Source: Cytobacillus dafuensis (lineage in GTDB: Bacteria > Bacillota > Bacilli > Bacillales > Cytobacillaceae). Taken from it: DNA of 64,000 nt. Below are positions 18,000 through 27,502 of the stretch, one piece after another; within the stretch, counting starts at the first letter, position 1; each line of letters starts with the position of its first letter. Both the position numbers and the translations under genes were made by a program. The stretch covers positions 2,088,001 to 2,152,000 of the forward strand of contig NZ_CP042593.1 of NCBI RefSeq assembly GCF_007995155.1, read 5' to 3'. The notes beneath the pieces were generated by a model. That model had not been told where the DNA came from. It did not search any database and worked only from the letters and a program-made list of their open reading frames with translations.

Positions 18000-19141
18000 A
18001 GGTGAAAAAATATATTGCTTCCTCCATGGCAGAAGCCATGAAGAAGATTCGTGCTGAACTTGGAAGTGATGCAGTAATATTGAATTCAAGGGAAGTACAA
18101 ACTGGCGGTTTTCTAGGGCTTTTTAAAAAACGTAATATCGAAGTAATAGCAGCTATTGATCAACAAATGAAACAACAGCCTGTACCTATTACAAAACAAA
18201 AGATTAGTAATAAGTCAGTTTTGAAACCTGAACTGGAAAAGGTTAGTAAACCAAATGATGATAAGCCTAATGAAGATTTAATAAATGAAATGAATGAACT
18301 AAAAAAGATCATTTCACAAATATCTGTGCCATCTGGAGGTTTTGGACCGTCCTATCCTGATCCTATTAAACTGTTGCACACTTTATTAATGAAACAAGAA
18401 ATTGATTCTACAATCCAAGAATCGATCTTAAGTTCTCTATTAGAAAAATGGTATGTCGAGGGAGCGAATGCTTCAATTGATGTCGTATATTCATGGCTGG
18501 AAAAAGATTTAGTTGATAGAATTTCTGATATCCCATTTGGAGGAGTCTCCTTTAAGAAAAAGTATATTAATGTTGTAGGTCCAACAGGTGTTGGGAAGAC
18601 GACAACTCTAGCAAAAATAGCTGCTGAAGCAGTTATTAATCATAAGAAAAAAGTAGCTTTTATTACGACAGATACATACAGAATTGCCGCAATTGATCAA
18701 TTAAAAACATATGCCAAAATATTAAATATTCCAATGGAAGTTTGTTATACGATTGAAGATTTTTATAAAGCTGCAAATTCTTTTAATGAATTCGACCTTG
18801 TACTTATTGATACAGCTGGAAGGAATTTTAGAAATAAGCAGTATGTTGAAGATTTAAAACAGGTAATCGATTTTGATAACGAATGTGAAACATTCCTTGT
18901 TCTCTCCCTTACGGCAAAACAAAGGGATATGGAAGACATTTTTGACCAGTTTTCAATTATTGAGATTGATAAATTTATTTTTACTAAAGCTGATGAAACA
19001 TCGAGTTATGGTGCCATGTATAATTTGATCAATAAATACAACAAGGGTGTTGCATACATGACAAATGGTCAAAATGTTCCCGATGATATGATTGCAGCAC
19101 AACCGAGTATTATAGCAAAAACAATTATTGGGGTCGAATAA
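17996..19141 (+). CDS. flhF: Flagellar SRP-like GTPase FlhF
   Basis: FlhF is the signal-recognition-type GTPase that helps place flagella. Domains are an N-terminal basic B domain with linker (1-115), an N domain (about 120-185) and a G domain (188-381) with P-loop GPTGVGKTT at 195-203, DTYRIAAIDQLKTYA and DTAGRN motifs. TTG at 17996 overlaps the flhA stop; GTG at 18002 is a second choice. It is slightly longer (381) than the B. subtilis protein. flhG, its GTPase activator, follows directly. Confidence 0.96.
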   Translation: MKVKKYIASSMAEAMKKIRAELGSDAVILNSREVQTGGFLGLFKKRNIEVIAAIDQQMKQQPVPITKQKISNKSVLKPELEKVSKPNDDKPNEDLINEMNELKKIISQISVPSGGFGPSYPDPIKLLHTLLMKQEIDSTIQESILSSLLEKWYVEGANASIDVVYSWLEKDLVDRISDIPFGGVSFKKKYINVVGPTGVGKTTTLAKIAAEAVINHKKKVAFITTDTYRIAAIDQLKTYAKILNIPMEVCYTIEDFYKAANSFNEFDLVLIDTAGRNFRNKQYVEDLKQVIDFDNECETFLVLSLTAKQRDMEDIFDQFSIIEIDKFIFTKADETSSYGAMYNLINKYNKGVAYMTNGQNVPDDMIAAQPSIIAKTIIGVE

Positions 19142-19142
19142 T

Positions 19143-20009
19143 ATGAAAGACCAAGCAGAAGATTTACGAATAAAATTGAAAAGGCTAGCAAATAAGAAAC
19201 ATCCGAAGACGTTAGCAGTTGTAAGTGGAAAGGGAGGAGTAGGAAAGTCTAATATTTCTTTAAACTTTTCTATTTCACTCTCCCAAAAAGGATTTTCCGT
19301 GTTGCTTTTTGACATGGATGTAGGAATGGGTAACCTCGATATATTAATGGGAAAAACATCTGTATATTCAATTGTTGACTTTTTTAAAGGCACTGTAACC
19401 TTAAAAGATACAATTATGAATGGACCTGAAGGCATTAAATATATTGCAGGTGGTTCCGGGCTTTCTCAATTAGTGAAGCTAGAAGAAGAAATGATTGATA
19501 AATTTACAATAGAGTTATCACAATTAATTCAGGATTACGATTATGTAATTTTCGATATGGGTGCAGGCGTTACAAATGAATCGATTAAATTTATACTTTC
19601 AGTTCATGAAATTATTGCGATTACAACTCCAGAACCTACAGCAATTACAGATGCTTATTCGATATTGAAGCATATCCATTTGATGGATTCAACCATTCCT
19701 TTTTATGTTGTCATCAATCGAGTCCAAAGTGAAAAGGAAGGAATTCAGACATTCAGTCGAATTTCCAAGGTATTAAATAGCTTTCTTGGTAGGGATTCTT
19801 ATTTTCTTGGTGTTGTTCCTGATGATCGATCTATTCAACAAGCAGTTAGGCGGCAAATTCCTTTTATTCTTAATAATAATAAATCTCCTGCATCAAAATC
19901 TTTATCAGAAATGACAGAACGCTATATGAAAAAGCATTTTAGTGGAACGACAGAATCAAATGCCTTTCCGTTTATATCAAAATTAAAGAAGCTCCTCTTT
20001 GAAAGGTAG
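19143..20009 (+). CDS. flhG: Flagellum site-determining ATPase FlhG (YlxH)
   Basis: A MinD/ParA-type ATPase, 288 residues, that activates FlhF and patterns flagella. The deviant Walker A is SGKGGVGKSN (28-37), followed by DMDVGMGNLDIL and switch DMGAG. The N-terminal DQAEDLRIKLKRL stretch corresponds to the activator helix of FlhG that stimulates FlhF. ATG 19143 is chosen; a TTG at 19128 lacks a ribosome site. It begins 1 base after the flhF stop. The C-terminal amphipathic end (FPFISKLKKLLFER) fits a membrane-targeting sequence. Confidence 0.95.
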   Translation: MKDQAEDLRIKLKRLANKKHPKTLAVVSGKGGVGKSNISLNFSISLSQKGFSVLLFDMDVGMGNLDILMGKTSVYSIVDFFKGTVTLKDTIMNGPEGIKYIAGGSGLSQLVKLEEEMIDKFTIELSQLIQDYDYVIFDMGAGVTNESIKFILSVHEIIAITTPEPTAITDAYSILKHIHLMDSTIPFYVVINRVQSEKEGIQTFSRISKVLNSFLGRDSYFLGVVPDDRSIQQAVRRQIPFILNNNKSPASKSLSEMTERYMKKHFSGTTESNAFPFISKLKKLLFER

Positions 20010-20017
20010 GAATCTGC

Positions 20018-21109
20018 ATGGAGAAAATAAGAGTGCTTATAGTTGATGATTCAGCCTTTATGAGAAAGCTTATTTCTGAATTCCTAGCTGAAGATTCTAA
20101 AATTGAAGTAATTGGAACTGCAAGAAATGGTAAAGAAGGACTGAAAAAAGTAAAAGAATTAAAACCAGATGTTGTAACGATGGATGTAGAGATGCCAATA
20201 TTGAACGGATTAGATGCGGTAAAGCAGATTATGCTCGAACAACCTACTCCAGTCATAATGCTGTCAAGTACAACAAAGGAAGGGGCAGAGAATACATTAA
20301 CCGCAATCCAAAATGGTGCAATCGATTTTATTGCAAAACCGTCTGGTGCAATTTCTCTCGATCTTCATAAAATCAAGGAAGAACTAATACTTAAGGTCAT
20401 CTCAGCTAGTAAAGTTAGCCGTAAAAATTTGATAAATATATTACCAAAGACTACTAAATGTGAAGATAGTTATAGTAGAATAGAACTAAGAAAACCTAAT
20501 GACATTGTTAATAAGGCATTTAATAGAAGCAATTCCAATACAAAAAAAATAGTTTGTATTGGAACTTCTACCGGGGGACCTAGGGCACTACAGAATGTCC
20601 TTACGAATCTGCCTGCGGATATTGATGCTGGAATTCTTATTGTTCAACATATGCCAGCTGGATTTACCAAATCTTTAGCAATAAGATTAAATTCAATCAG
20701 CAATATTTCTGTGAAAGAAGCTGTCGATGGTGAAATTGTACAAAAGGGGACTGCTTATATTGCTCCTGGAGGTCTACATTTAAAAGTTGTAGAATCTGGC
20801 TTGAATCTCTTAATAAAGCTAGACAAATCTGAGTCGCGTAACGGTCACAGACCATCTGTAGATGTACTATTCGAATCTGTAAGTGAAATTAAAGAGTATA
20901 TGAAAGTAGCAGTGATAATGACTGGCATGGGATCAGATGGAACACAGGGGCTAATTGCTTTAAAAAATAATGGGACAGTAAGAGCAATTGCTGAATCACA
21001 AGAGACATCGATCATTTTCGGGATGCCAAAAGCTGCTATTGCAACAAGATTAATTGATGAAGTTCAAGATGTTGATAAAATCGCTGAATCTATTTTGAAA
21101 TATGTATAA
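20018..21109 (+). CDS. cheB: Chemotaxis protein-glutamate methylesterase CheB
   Basis: A 363-residue two-domain adaptation enzyme. The receiver domain (1-120) has Asp56 as phosphoacceptor (TMDVEMP); a linker (~135-175) joins the methylesterase domain with catalytic Ser184 (GTSTGGP), His211 (VQHMPAGF) and Asp307 (MTGMGSDG). It demethylates and deamidates chemoreceptors. AAAGGTAGG precedes the ATG. Its stop overlaps the region of the cheA leader in TAATG. Confidence 0.98.
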   Translation: MEKIRVLIVDDSAFMRKLISEFLAEDSKIEVIGTARNGKEGLKKVKELKPDVVTMDVEMPILNGLDAVKQIMLEQPTPVIMLSSTTKEGAENTLTAIQNGAIDFIAKPSGAISLDLHKIKEELILKVISASKVSRKNLINILPKTTKCEDSYSRIELRKPNDIVNKAFNRSNSNTKKIVCIGTSTGGPRALQNVLTNLPADIDAGILIVQHMPAGFTKSLAIRLNSISNISVKEAVDGEIVQKGTAYIAPGGLHLKVVESGLNLLIKLDKSESRNGHRPSVDVLFESVSEIKEYMKVAVIMTGMGSDGTQGLIALKNNGTVRAIAESQETSIIFGMPKAAIATRLIDEVQDVDKIAESILKYV

Positions 21110-21129
21110 TGCCGAGGGGTGCAGGGCTA

Positions 21130-23190
21130 ATGGATATGAACCAATATTTAGAAGTATTTATTGAAGAAAGCAAAGAACATTTACAAGCATGTAATGAGCA
21201 ACTTTTAGAGTTGGAGAAAAATCCAGAGGATATTACCATTGTAAATGAAATTTTTCGTTCAGCCCATACGTTAAAAGGAATGTCAGCAACAATGGGTTAT
21301 GAAGATCTCGCTAAGCTTACTCATCAAATGGAAAATGTCCTTGATGCAATTCGTAATCACAAAATTAAATTTAATCCTGAAATTCTTGATGTTGTTTTCC
21401 TAGCTGTTGATGATTTAGAAGCTATGGTTCAGTCTATTGCAGAAGGTGGCGATGGGAAAAGAGATGTATCAGACGTCGTCGCAAAACTATTATTAATTGA
21501 AAAAGGGGAGAGCCCTAGCCAAACAGCTGCCAAATCAGAAGTAGCAGCTACCATTGCGGATCCAGTTCAGAAGAATATCAAAAGTGTATATGACGAATTT
21601 GAACTAACAGTCCTCCAACAGTCAAAAGAACAAGGTTTCGAAACATTCGAAATAACCGTTTCATTACGAGAAGATTGCTTATTAAAAGCAGCAAGAGTAT
21701 TTATGGTTTTTGAAATTATGGAAAAAATTGGAGAAGTCATTAAATCAACCCCTTCCGTAGAGCAGTTGGAGGAGGAGCAATTTGATCGTGAATTTACTGT
21801 TACCATTGTCTCAAAGGATATTAAGGAAGACATTCAAAAGAAGGTAATGAAGGTTTCTGAGGTGGATAGCGTAGAGGTAAATCTACTAACGATGGAAGAT
21901 CTTCGGTCATCTGAAAAAGAACCTATCGAGGCTGAGCTACCTAATAGTGTTAATGATACTGAAAAGGAAATTCAGGATAATAGTGAGTCTAAGAAGCAGG
22001 AGGAGAAAAAGGCAGCAACATCCTCATCCTCTTCGAAACAAAGCAGCAAGACTATTAGGGTAAATATTGAAAGACTTGATATTTTAATGAATTTATTCGA
22101 AGAATTAGTTATAGACCGAGGCCGTCTTGAGCAAATTTCACGTGATTTAAATAATCAAGTGCTTCACGAAACTGTGGAACGCATGACAAGAATTTCAGGT
22201 GATTTACAAAATATTATTTTAAATATGAGAATGGTACCTGTTGAAACAGTATTTAATCGATTCCCGCGTATGGTACGACAATTAGCACGTGATTTAAATA
22301 AGCAGATAAACCTTGAAATTATTGGAGCAGAAACAGAACTTGACAGGACAGTAATAGATGAAATCGGAGATCCATTAGTACATTTAATCAGAAATGCATT
22401 GGATCATGGAGTTGAAACTCCTGAAATTAGAAAGGCAAACGGAAAAAGCGAAGAAGGTACGGTTATACTAAAGGCTTATCATAGCGGAAACCATGTATTT
22501 ATTGAAATAGAAGATGATGGTGCTGGAATAAATAGAGAAAAAGTGTTAGCCAAAGCGATTAAAAAGGGAATTGTTACGGAGCAGTCTGCTGCATCTATGA
22601 GTGATAAGCAAGTTTTTGAATTAATTCTTGCTTCAGGTTTTTCCACTGCGGATAAGATTTCGGATGTATCTGGACGTGGAGTAGGGCTTGATGTTGTTAA
22701 GAGTACAATTGAATCATTGGGTGGATCCATTACTATTGATTCAACTCATGGAAAAGGGTCGATTTTTTCTATTCAATTACCGCTTACATTATCAATTATT
22801 TCTGTCATGCTTACAGAAATACAAAAAGAAAAATACGCTATTCCTCTTTCTTCGATTATTGAGACAGCAATTGTTAAAAAATCAGATATTTTAAATGCCC
22901 ATAATCAAAGAGTAATTGATTTTAGAGGGAAAGTTGTTCCACTTTTATTCCTAAAAGAGATTTTCGATGTACCTGTTTTTGAAGAAGAGGATGAATTCTA
23001 TTCTGTTGTAATCGTTAGAAAAGGTGACAAAATGGCAGGACTTGTGGTTGACTCTTTTATCGGACAACAGGAAGTTGTTTTAAAATCATTAGGAAATTAT
23101 TTAACGAATGTATTTGCTATTTCAGGTGCAACTATACTTGGTGATGGCCAAGTAGCATTAATCGTTGATTGTAATGCCTTAATTAAATAA
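21130..23190 (+). CDS. cheA: Chemotaxis histidine kinase CheA
   Basis: A 686-residue kinase phosphorylating CheY and CheB. Domains: P1 HPt with His46 (RSAHTLKG), P2 CheY/B-binding (about 150-265), a Lys/Ser/Glu-rich linker (SESKKQEEKKAATSSSSSKQ), P3 dimerisation (about 305-365), P4 ATPase with HLIRNALDHGVE and DDGAGI and GRGVGLDVV boxes, and P5 CheW-like (about 545-686). The reading frame opens at 21109, but MDMNQYLEVF at ATG 21130 matches the family start and has a GAGGGGTG site. Confidence 0.97.
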   Translation: MDMNQYLEVFIEESKEHLQACNEQLLELEKNPEDITIVNEIFRSAHTLKGMSATMGYEDLAKLTHQMENVLDAIRNHKIKFNPEILDVVFLAVDDLEAMVQSIAEGGDGKRDVSDVVAKLLLIEKGESPSQTAAKSEVAATIADPVQKNIKSVYDEFELTVLQQSKEQGFETFEITVSLREDCLLKAARVFMVFEIMEKIGEVIKSTPSVEQLEEEQFDREFTVTIVSKDIKEDIQKKVMKVSEVDSVEVNLLTMEDLRSSEKEPIEAELPNSVNDTEKEIQDNSESKKQEEKKAATSSSSSKQSSKTIRVNIERLDILMNLFEELVIDRGRLEQISRDLNNQVLHETVERMTRISGDLQNIILNMRMVPVETVFNRFPRMVRQLARDLNKQINLEIIGAETELDRTVIDEIGDPLVHLIRNALDHGVETPEIRKANGKSEEGTVILKAYHSGNHVFIEIEDDGAGINREKVLAKAIKKGIVTEQSAASMSDKQVFELILASGFSTADKISDVSGRGVGLDVVKSTIESLGGSITIDSTHGKGSIFSIQLPLTLSIISVMLTEIQKEKYAIPLSSIIETAIVKKSDILNAHNQRVIDFRGKVVPLLFLKEIFDVPVFEEEDEFYSVVIVRKGDKMAGLVVDSFIGQQEVVLKSLGNYLTNVFAISGATILGDGQVALIVDCNALIK

Positions 23191-23232
23191 ACCTTAATCA
23201 TTTAATGAGAATGTATGTAGGAGTGAATCAGA

Positions 23233-23703
23233 ATGACTCAAGCCATTGCCTCTGAAATTAAATTAATAGTTTTTCAGCTTAATACGAAAGAATATGCTAT
23301 TCCTGTAAACCAAGTTCGATCTATAGAAAAGGTCGAACATATTACGAGGGTACCTCATACTGATAAATTTGTGAAAGGGGTATTAAATCTTCGTGGAGTT
23401 ATTACACCAATAATCGATCTTCGCAGTAGATTTGAACTGGATGAATCTAGTTATTCTGACAGCACTCGTGTTATTATTGTTGGGTTTAATGAATTAGAAG
23501 TTGGCTTTATAGTAGATTTGGCAAATGATGTTATTGATATTCCTGTTAATTCAATCGAGCCTCCTCCAGAGGTTGTTGGAGTAAAAGAAGCAGAATATAT
23601 TAATGGCGTTGCAAAGATCGGAAAAAGATTATTAATCCTAATTGATCTTGAGAAGATATTAAAAATTGAAGAACGATCAAGTATTCAAGGGATTGAAGGA
23701 TAA
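23233..23703 (+). CDS. cheW: Chemotaxis coupling protein CheW
   Basis: A 156-residue CheW domain protein linking receptors to CheA. The typical sequence FQLNTKEYAIPVNQVRSIEK and the VKGVLNLRGVITPIIDLRSRF motif are present. The gene has its own AGGAGTGAA site 42 bases after cheA. Length and position (cheA-cheW-cheC-cheD) match B. subtilis. Confidence 0.98.
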   Translation: MTQAIASEIKLIVFQLNTKEYAIPVNQVRSIEKVEHITRVPHTDKFVKGVLNLRGVITPIIDLRSRFELDESSYSDSTRVIIVGFNELEVGFIVDLANDVIDIPVNSIEPPPEVVGVKEAEYINGVAKIGKRLLILIDLEKILKIEERSSIQGIEG

Positions 23704-23707
23704 TAAC

Positions 23708-24349
23708 ATGAGTTTTATTAAAAACATTTCATCCATGCATTTAGATATTTTGAAAGAGATTGGTAATATTGGAGCTGGTCATGCGGCTACTGCTCTTTCA
23801 AAATTGCTGAATAAAAAAATTGATATGAAAGTTCCAGACGTCCGTGTCGTTTCGTTTGATGAAATGATGAATATGATGGGTGGAGCAGATAATGTAGTTG
23901 CCGGAGTATTTCTAAGAATTGAAGGAGATGCACCCGGAAGTATGTTCTTTGTTCTACCTATTGAACAAGCAACACATTTTATTCAAGAAATGATTGGGGA
24001 TGAAAGTTTCAATCTTGAATTGCCACCATATAACGAAATAGGCATATCAGCATTTCAGGAACTTGGCAATATTTTATCTGGCTCATATTTGTCTTCGTTA
24101 TCTGATTTTACTAATTTATCATTATATCCTTCTGTCCCATCTCTTAGTATTGACATGGCGGGTGCAATCATTAGTTATGGATTGATAGAATTATCACAAG
24201 TTAGTGATTATGCAATTGTCATTGATACAGCATTAAATGATGATGAAGGAATAGATTTAGAATCCGTAAAGGGACATTTTTTCTTATTGCCGGATCCAGA
24301 ATCGTTTGAAACGATTTTTACATCATTGGGAGTTCCACAAAATGATTGA
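23708..24349 (+). CDS. cheC: CheY-P phosphatase CheC
   Basis: A 213-residue CheC protein that dephosphorylates CheY-P and binds CheD. Two phosphatase centres are visible: [16 protein letters not shown] (near 14-30) and [18 protein letters not shown] (near 115-132), both with the E..N pair. The frame is open upstream, but ATG at 23708 with GAAGGA gives the family start (M-S-F-I-K...[10 protein letters not shown]). The stop overlaps the cheD start in ATGATTGA, suggesting coupled synthesis of the CheC-CheD pair. Confidence 0.96.
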   Translation: MSFIKNISSMHLDILKEIGNIGAGHAATALSKLLNKKIDMKVPDVRVVSFDEMMNMMGGADNVVAGVFLRIEGDAPGSMFFVLPIEQATHFIQEMIGDESFNLELPPYNEIGISAFQELGNILSGSYLSSLSDFTNLSLYPSVPSLSIDMAGAIISYGLIELSQVSDYAIVIDTALNDDEGIDLESVKGHFFLLPDPESFETIFTSLGVPQND

Positions 24350-24839
24350 ATGTAAAAATATTATTAAAGTTGGAATTGCAGATATGAATATCGTTAAAAA
24401 ACCAGATATAATCCGGACTTCTGGTTTAGGTTCATGTGTTGGAGTTGTTATTTTTGATCAATCGAAGGAAATAGCAGGACTTGCTCATATCATGCTTCCT
24501 GATTCTTCACTTGCTAAAGCTGGATCTTTGAATATAGCAAAATATGCTGATACGGCTTTGAAGGATCTTGTATCAAAGTTAATACATAACGGTGCAAGAG
24601 CCTATTCCTTGAAAGCTAAAATTGCAGGCGGGGCACAAATGTTTCATTTTTCTTCAGGCAGTGATATTATGCGGATTGGTCCAAGGAATGTAGAAGCGGT
24701 AAAAACTGAGTTATCAGCATTAAAAATTAGCATTATTGCGGAGGATGTCGGTGGGAATAGCGGGAGAACTATTGAATTCGATCCACAAACATGCCTTTTG
24801 CATATTCGTACTGTTAATAAGGGAGTACGGGAAATTTAA
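24342..24839 (+). CDS. cheD: Chemoreceptor glutamine deamidase CheD
   Basis: A 165-residue CheD enzyme that deamidates receptor Gln and, with CheC, forms a feedback system. The catalytic Cys lies in [12 protein letters not shown] and the His in [10 protein letters not shown], about 11 positions apart as expected; KIAGGAQMF and [13 protein letters not shown] are family motifs. ATG 24342, with GGGAG 9 bases upstream, is chosen over an upstream in-frame start that would overlap cheC deeply. Confidence 0.96.
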   Translation: MIECKNIIKVGIADMNIVKKPDIIRTSGLGSCVGVVIFDQSKEIAGLAHIMLPDSSLAKAGSLNIAKYADTALKDLVSKLIHNGARAYSLKAKIAGGAQMFHFSSGSDIMRIGPRNVEAVKTELSALKISIIAEDVGGNSGRTIEFDPQTCLLHIRTVNKGVREI

Positions 24840-24840
24840 T

Positions 24841-24871
24841 CAGCTTCTTTCTAGATGAGAGGGCTGTTTTT
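24841..24871 (+). terminator. Weak terminator-like hairpin between cheD and sigD
   Basis: CAGC at 24841-24844 can pair with GCTG at 24863-24866, extended by G-U pairs, and five Ts follow (24867-24871). It is weak. If functional it would attenuate rather than block transcription into sigD, which is otherwise part of the fla/che operon. A 146-base cheD-sigD gap is unusually wide for this operon; I see no strong sigma-A promoter in it. Confidence 0.35.
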
Positions 24872-24985
24872 CCATTTAGATCTTTGGTGTTGGAAAATAA
24901 TGTATTTATGATTAGGTTTATCAATTAAAATTCTCGAGATCATGAAGTACATTTATTGATTAGGTAATGTTTGAGGAGGGTGGAT

Positions 24986-25747
24986 ATGTCGCTTCAAACG
25001 ACAGAGGAACAAACATATTGGCAAAATTGGGTTAACTTACGTGATACTCAAGCAGGAGATTTTCTAGTAAGAAAATATATGCCCCTAGTAAGTTATCATG
25101 TTCAGCGCATTTCTGTAGGGCTTCCTAAAAATGTGTCGCGTGATGATTTACGAAGCCTTGGAATGATGGGTTTATATGATGCCCTGGAAAAATTTGATCC
25201 AAACCGTGATCTGAAATTTGATACATATGCTTCCTTCCGAATTCGTGGCGCTATACTTGATGGTTTAAGAAAAGAGGATTGGCTACCTCGTAATACGAGA
25301 GAGAAGGCAAAAAGAATAGATGCAGCCATTGAAAAGCTTGAGCAGCGTCTGATGCGAAATGCCAGTATCCAGGAGATTTCAATTGAGCTTAATATGAGTG
25401 AAGAAGAGGTCCAGTCGGTCATAAATGAACACTTCTTCGCTAATATTTTATCAATTGATGAAAAACTTAATGACCAGGATGAAAAAGAGGGACAATCCCA
25501 TATTATTAAAGATGATCGGGCAGATATTCCTCATGAAAAAATTGTAAAGGATGAAATGATCCGAGAATTGGTGGAAACGATTACATATTTAAATGAAAAA
25601 GAGCAGCTCGTTATCAGCTTATTTTATAGTGAAGAATTAACCTTAACGGAGATTGGACAAGTAATGAATCTATCTACATCTAGAATTTCTCAAATTCATA
25701 CAAAGGCCATTTTTAAATTAAGGAATGCTTTAAAAAAGGTTTTTTAA
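24986..25747 (+). CDS. sigD: Flagellar/motility RNA polymerase sigma factor SigD
   Basis: A 253-residue FliA/WhiG-type sigma factor that transcribes late flagellar, chemotaxis and autolysin genes. Region 2 is visible as LVRKYMPLVSYHVQRISVGL and DLRSLGMMGLYDALEKFDPN, region 3 around RRNTREKAKRID-like sequence, and region 4 as LTLTEIGQVMNLSTSRISQI near the C-terminus. ATG 24986 sits 4-5 bases after GAGGAGGG; a TTG at 24971 is in frame but lies within that site. It is near the operon's 3' end, as in B. subtilis. Confidence 0.97.
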   Translation: MSLQTTEEQTYWQNWVNLRDTQAGDFLVRKYMPLVSYHVQRISVGLPKNVSRDDLRSLGMMGLYDALEKFDPNRDLKFDTYASFRIRGAILDGLRKEDWLPRNTREKAKRIDAAIEKLEQRLMRNASIQEISIELNMSEEEVQSVINEHFFANILSIDEKLNDQDEKEGQSHIIKDDRADIPHEKIVKDEMIRELVETITYLNEKEQLVISLFYSEELTLTEIGQVMNLSTSRISQIHTKAIFKLRNALKKVF

Positions 25748-25780
25748 TAAATTGATTATTACGTGAAAAGGGGAATTAAG

Positions 25781-27139
25781 ATGGAGGAGTATTATCGAGT
25801 TACTATTTCCAAGGATCGATTAATAGCAAAGTTAGACTTGATTCTCACACTAGAAAATGACTTTACTATAGAAAGAAATGAAATCATTAATTTTCTATCT
25901 AAAGAAAAAATAATTTATGGCATAAATGAAGACCTGATAAATAAAATCTCGGAGGATCCACGATCCATAAATTATCCTGTCATCATCGCCGAAGGTAATG
26001 CTCAAAAAGACGGCATAGATGCATATCTTCTTAATGAAGTTCGTCATGATAAGAGTGAAGGAAGAGAAAAATTTAATTTTCGAAAAGTATTAGAAATTCC
26101 TTCTGTCTCTAGCGGTCAAATTCTAGCTACGATTGTCCCACCTACGCCGGGAAGTGATGGGACTGATGTATTCGGAAATAAGATTGCTTCCAAAAACGGA
26201 AAACCAATTAAAATCCGTCCTGGGAAAAATGTTATCTTAAACGGAACAAGTTTTTATTCAACCTCAGAGGGGCAGTTAAGCTTAACAAACAAAATGATAT
26301 CTGTAAATCCAATTTTTGAAGTTAATGGAGATTTAGATTTAAAGACTGGGAATATTGAATTTATAGGGAATGTTATCGTTCGAGGAAATGTTCCAAGCGG
26401 ATACGAGATTAAAGCTGGTGGCGATGTTACAATTTATGGTTTAGTTGAAGGAGTAACGATTAAAGCTGAAGGCAACATTATTGTTTCAGGAGGAGTGACT
26501 GGAGGAAATAAAGCCTTTTTAACTGCTGGAGGCAATATACAGGCAGCCTATATTAATCAATCGTTTTTGCAAGCTGGACAAGATATCATTATTAGTAACT
26601 ATATATTGCATAGCAATGTACAAGCGGGTAATTCAATTCAATGCAAAAGTGCCCTTGTCATTGGTGGGATTTTGAAAGCTAGAAATGATATACATGTAAA
26701 GGAAGTTGGAAACCATTTATATACTAAAACAGACTTGCAGGCTACGATTGATTCTTCATTTGATGAAAGAGAACGTGAGCTCCAGGCGGAAAAGTCTAAA
26801 TTAATTGAGAGTTTCGAAAAATTATCCAGTATTGAGCAAAGGATACAAGAAATTGAAAAAAGGACTGGAAACCTTTCCACTGAGCAAAGAACGATCATAT
26901 TAAAACAAAGATCTACTAAATACCATATCAATGAGCAGCTTACTAAAGTAAATGATGAACTTGAGCAAATTAAAGAAGAAAGAAACGAAAAAATAATATC
27001 CACCATTTATATATATGAAACAATCCATCCTAATACTACGTTGCACTTTGGAAAATATGCAATGCAAATACAGCAAAAGCATTCAGCCGTAAAATTTTCA
27101 TTTTTAAATGGAGAAATAGTTTCAGATCCAATACGATAA
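25781..27139 (+). CDS. FapA family (DUF342) polymerase-like beta-solenoid protein
   Basis: A 452-residue protein of the FapA/DUF342 family. The N-terminal part (1-150) carries ILATIVPPTPGSDGTDVFGNKI, the family hallmark. A central right-handed parallel-beta region (about 170-310) has Gly-rich repeats (GNVIVRGNVPSGYEIKAGGD; GLVEGVTIKAEGNIIVSGG). A C-terminal coiled coil follows (about 325-410, LQAEKSKLIESFEKLSSIEQ). ATG 25781 has AAGGGG upstream. Family members occur near motility genes and the name suggests flagellar assembly, but I know of no established function. It is inserted between sigD and swrB, where B. subtilis has no gene. Confidence 0.85.
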   Translation: MEEYYRVTISKDRLIAKLDLILTLENDFTIERNEIINFLSKEKIIYGINEDLINKISEDPRSINYPVIIAEGNAQKDGIDAYLLNEVRHDKSEGREKFNFRKVLEIPSVSSGQILATIVPPTPGSDGTDVFGNKIASKNGKPIKIRPGKNVILNGTSFYSTSEGQLSLTNKMISVNPIFEVNGDLDLKTGNIEFIGNVIVRGNVPSGYEIKAGGDVTIYGLVEGVTIKAEGNIIVSGGVTGGNKAFLTAGGNIQAAYINQSFLQAGQDIIISNYILHSNVQAGNSIQCKSALVIGGILKARNDIHVKEVGNHLYTKTDLQATIDSSFDERERELQAEKSKLIESFEKLSSIEQRIQEIEKRTGNLSTEQRTIILKQRSTKYHINEQLTKVNDELEQIKEERNEKIISTIYIYETIHPNTTLHFGKYAMQIQQKHSAVKFSFLNGEIVSDPIR

Positions 27140-27175
27140 ACTTGTCCATGAGTTCATAAGAAATAGGTGAGTGTT

Positions 27176-27493
27176 ATGAGTCTGAAGTCCATTGAAATGC
27201 AGGTCGCTTTACCCCGAACAGTGGAAGTAGGAAAAATCCAAGAGCAAATGCAGCAACGGGGACAAAACATGAATGATTTAGCAGCTGAGCGCATACAAAA
27301 AGAAGAAATACAGAATAGAAATACTGTCACGAAACAAGAACAAAAAGCCAAATTAAATCTTTCCAATGACAATAGACAAAATAATGAAAATTCCGGAGAA
27401 AACGACAATCATCAAGAAAATAAAAACAAGACAAATAAAAAGACAAAAGAGACTCACCCTTATAAAGGTAATGTTATTGACTACAGCGGATAG
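27176..27493 (+). CDS. Small uncharacterised flagellar-locus protein
   Basis: A 105-residue, very hydrophilic protein with no membrane segment. It opens MSLKSIEMQVALPRTVEVGK, then Gln/Glu/Lys-rich helices (IQEQMQQRGQNMNDLAAERI), and from about residue 60 an Asn/Lys/Glu-rich low-complexity tail ending THPYKGNVIDYSG. I do not recognise an assigned function; I recall similar small proteins beside motility genes in other Bacillaceae. AGGTGA lies 5 bases before ATG 27176; a GTG at 27167 overlaps the site. It sits between the FapA gene and swrB, 36 bases after the former. Confidence 0.75.
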   Translation: MSLKSIEMQVALPRTVEVGKIQEQMQQRGQNMNDLAAERIQKEEIQNRNTVTKQEQKAKLNLSNDNRQNNENSGENDNHQENKNKTNKKTKETHPYKGNVIDYSG

Positions 27494-27502
27494 AGGGATT
27501 TT

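Noticed and set aside
21109..21130. Seven-residue N-terminal extension of CheA
   Set aside because: It contains the ribosome site for ATG 21130, whose product matches the family start.
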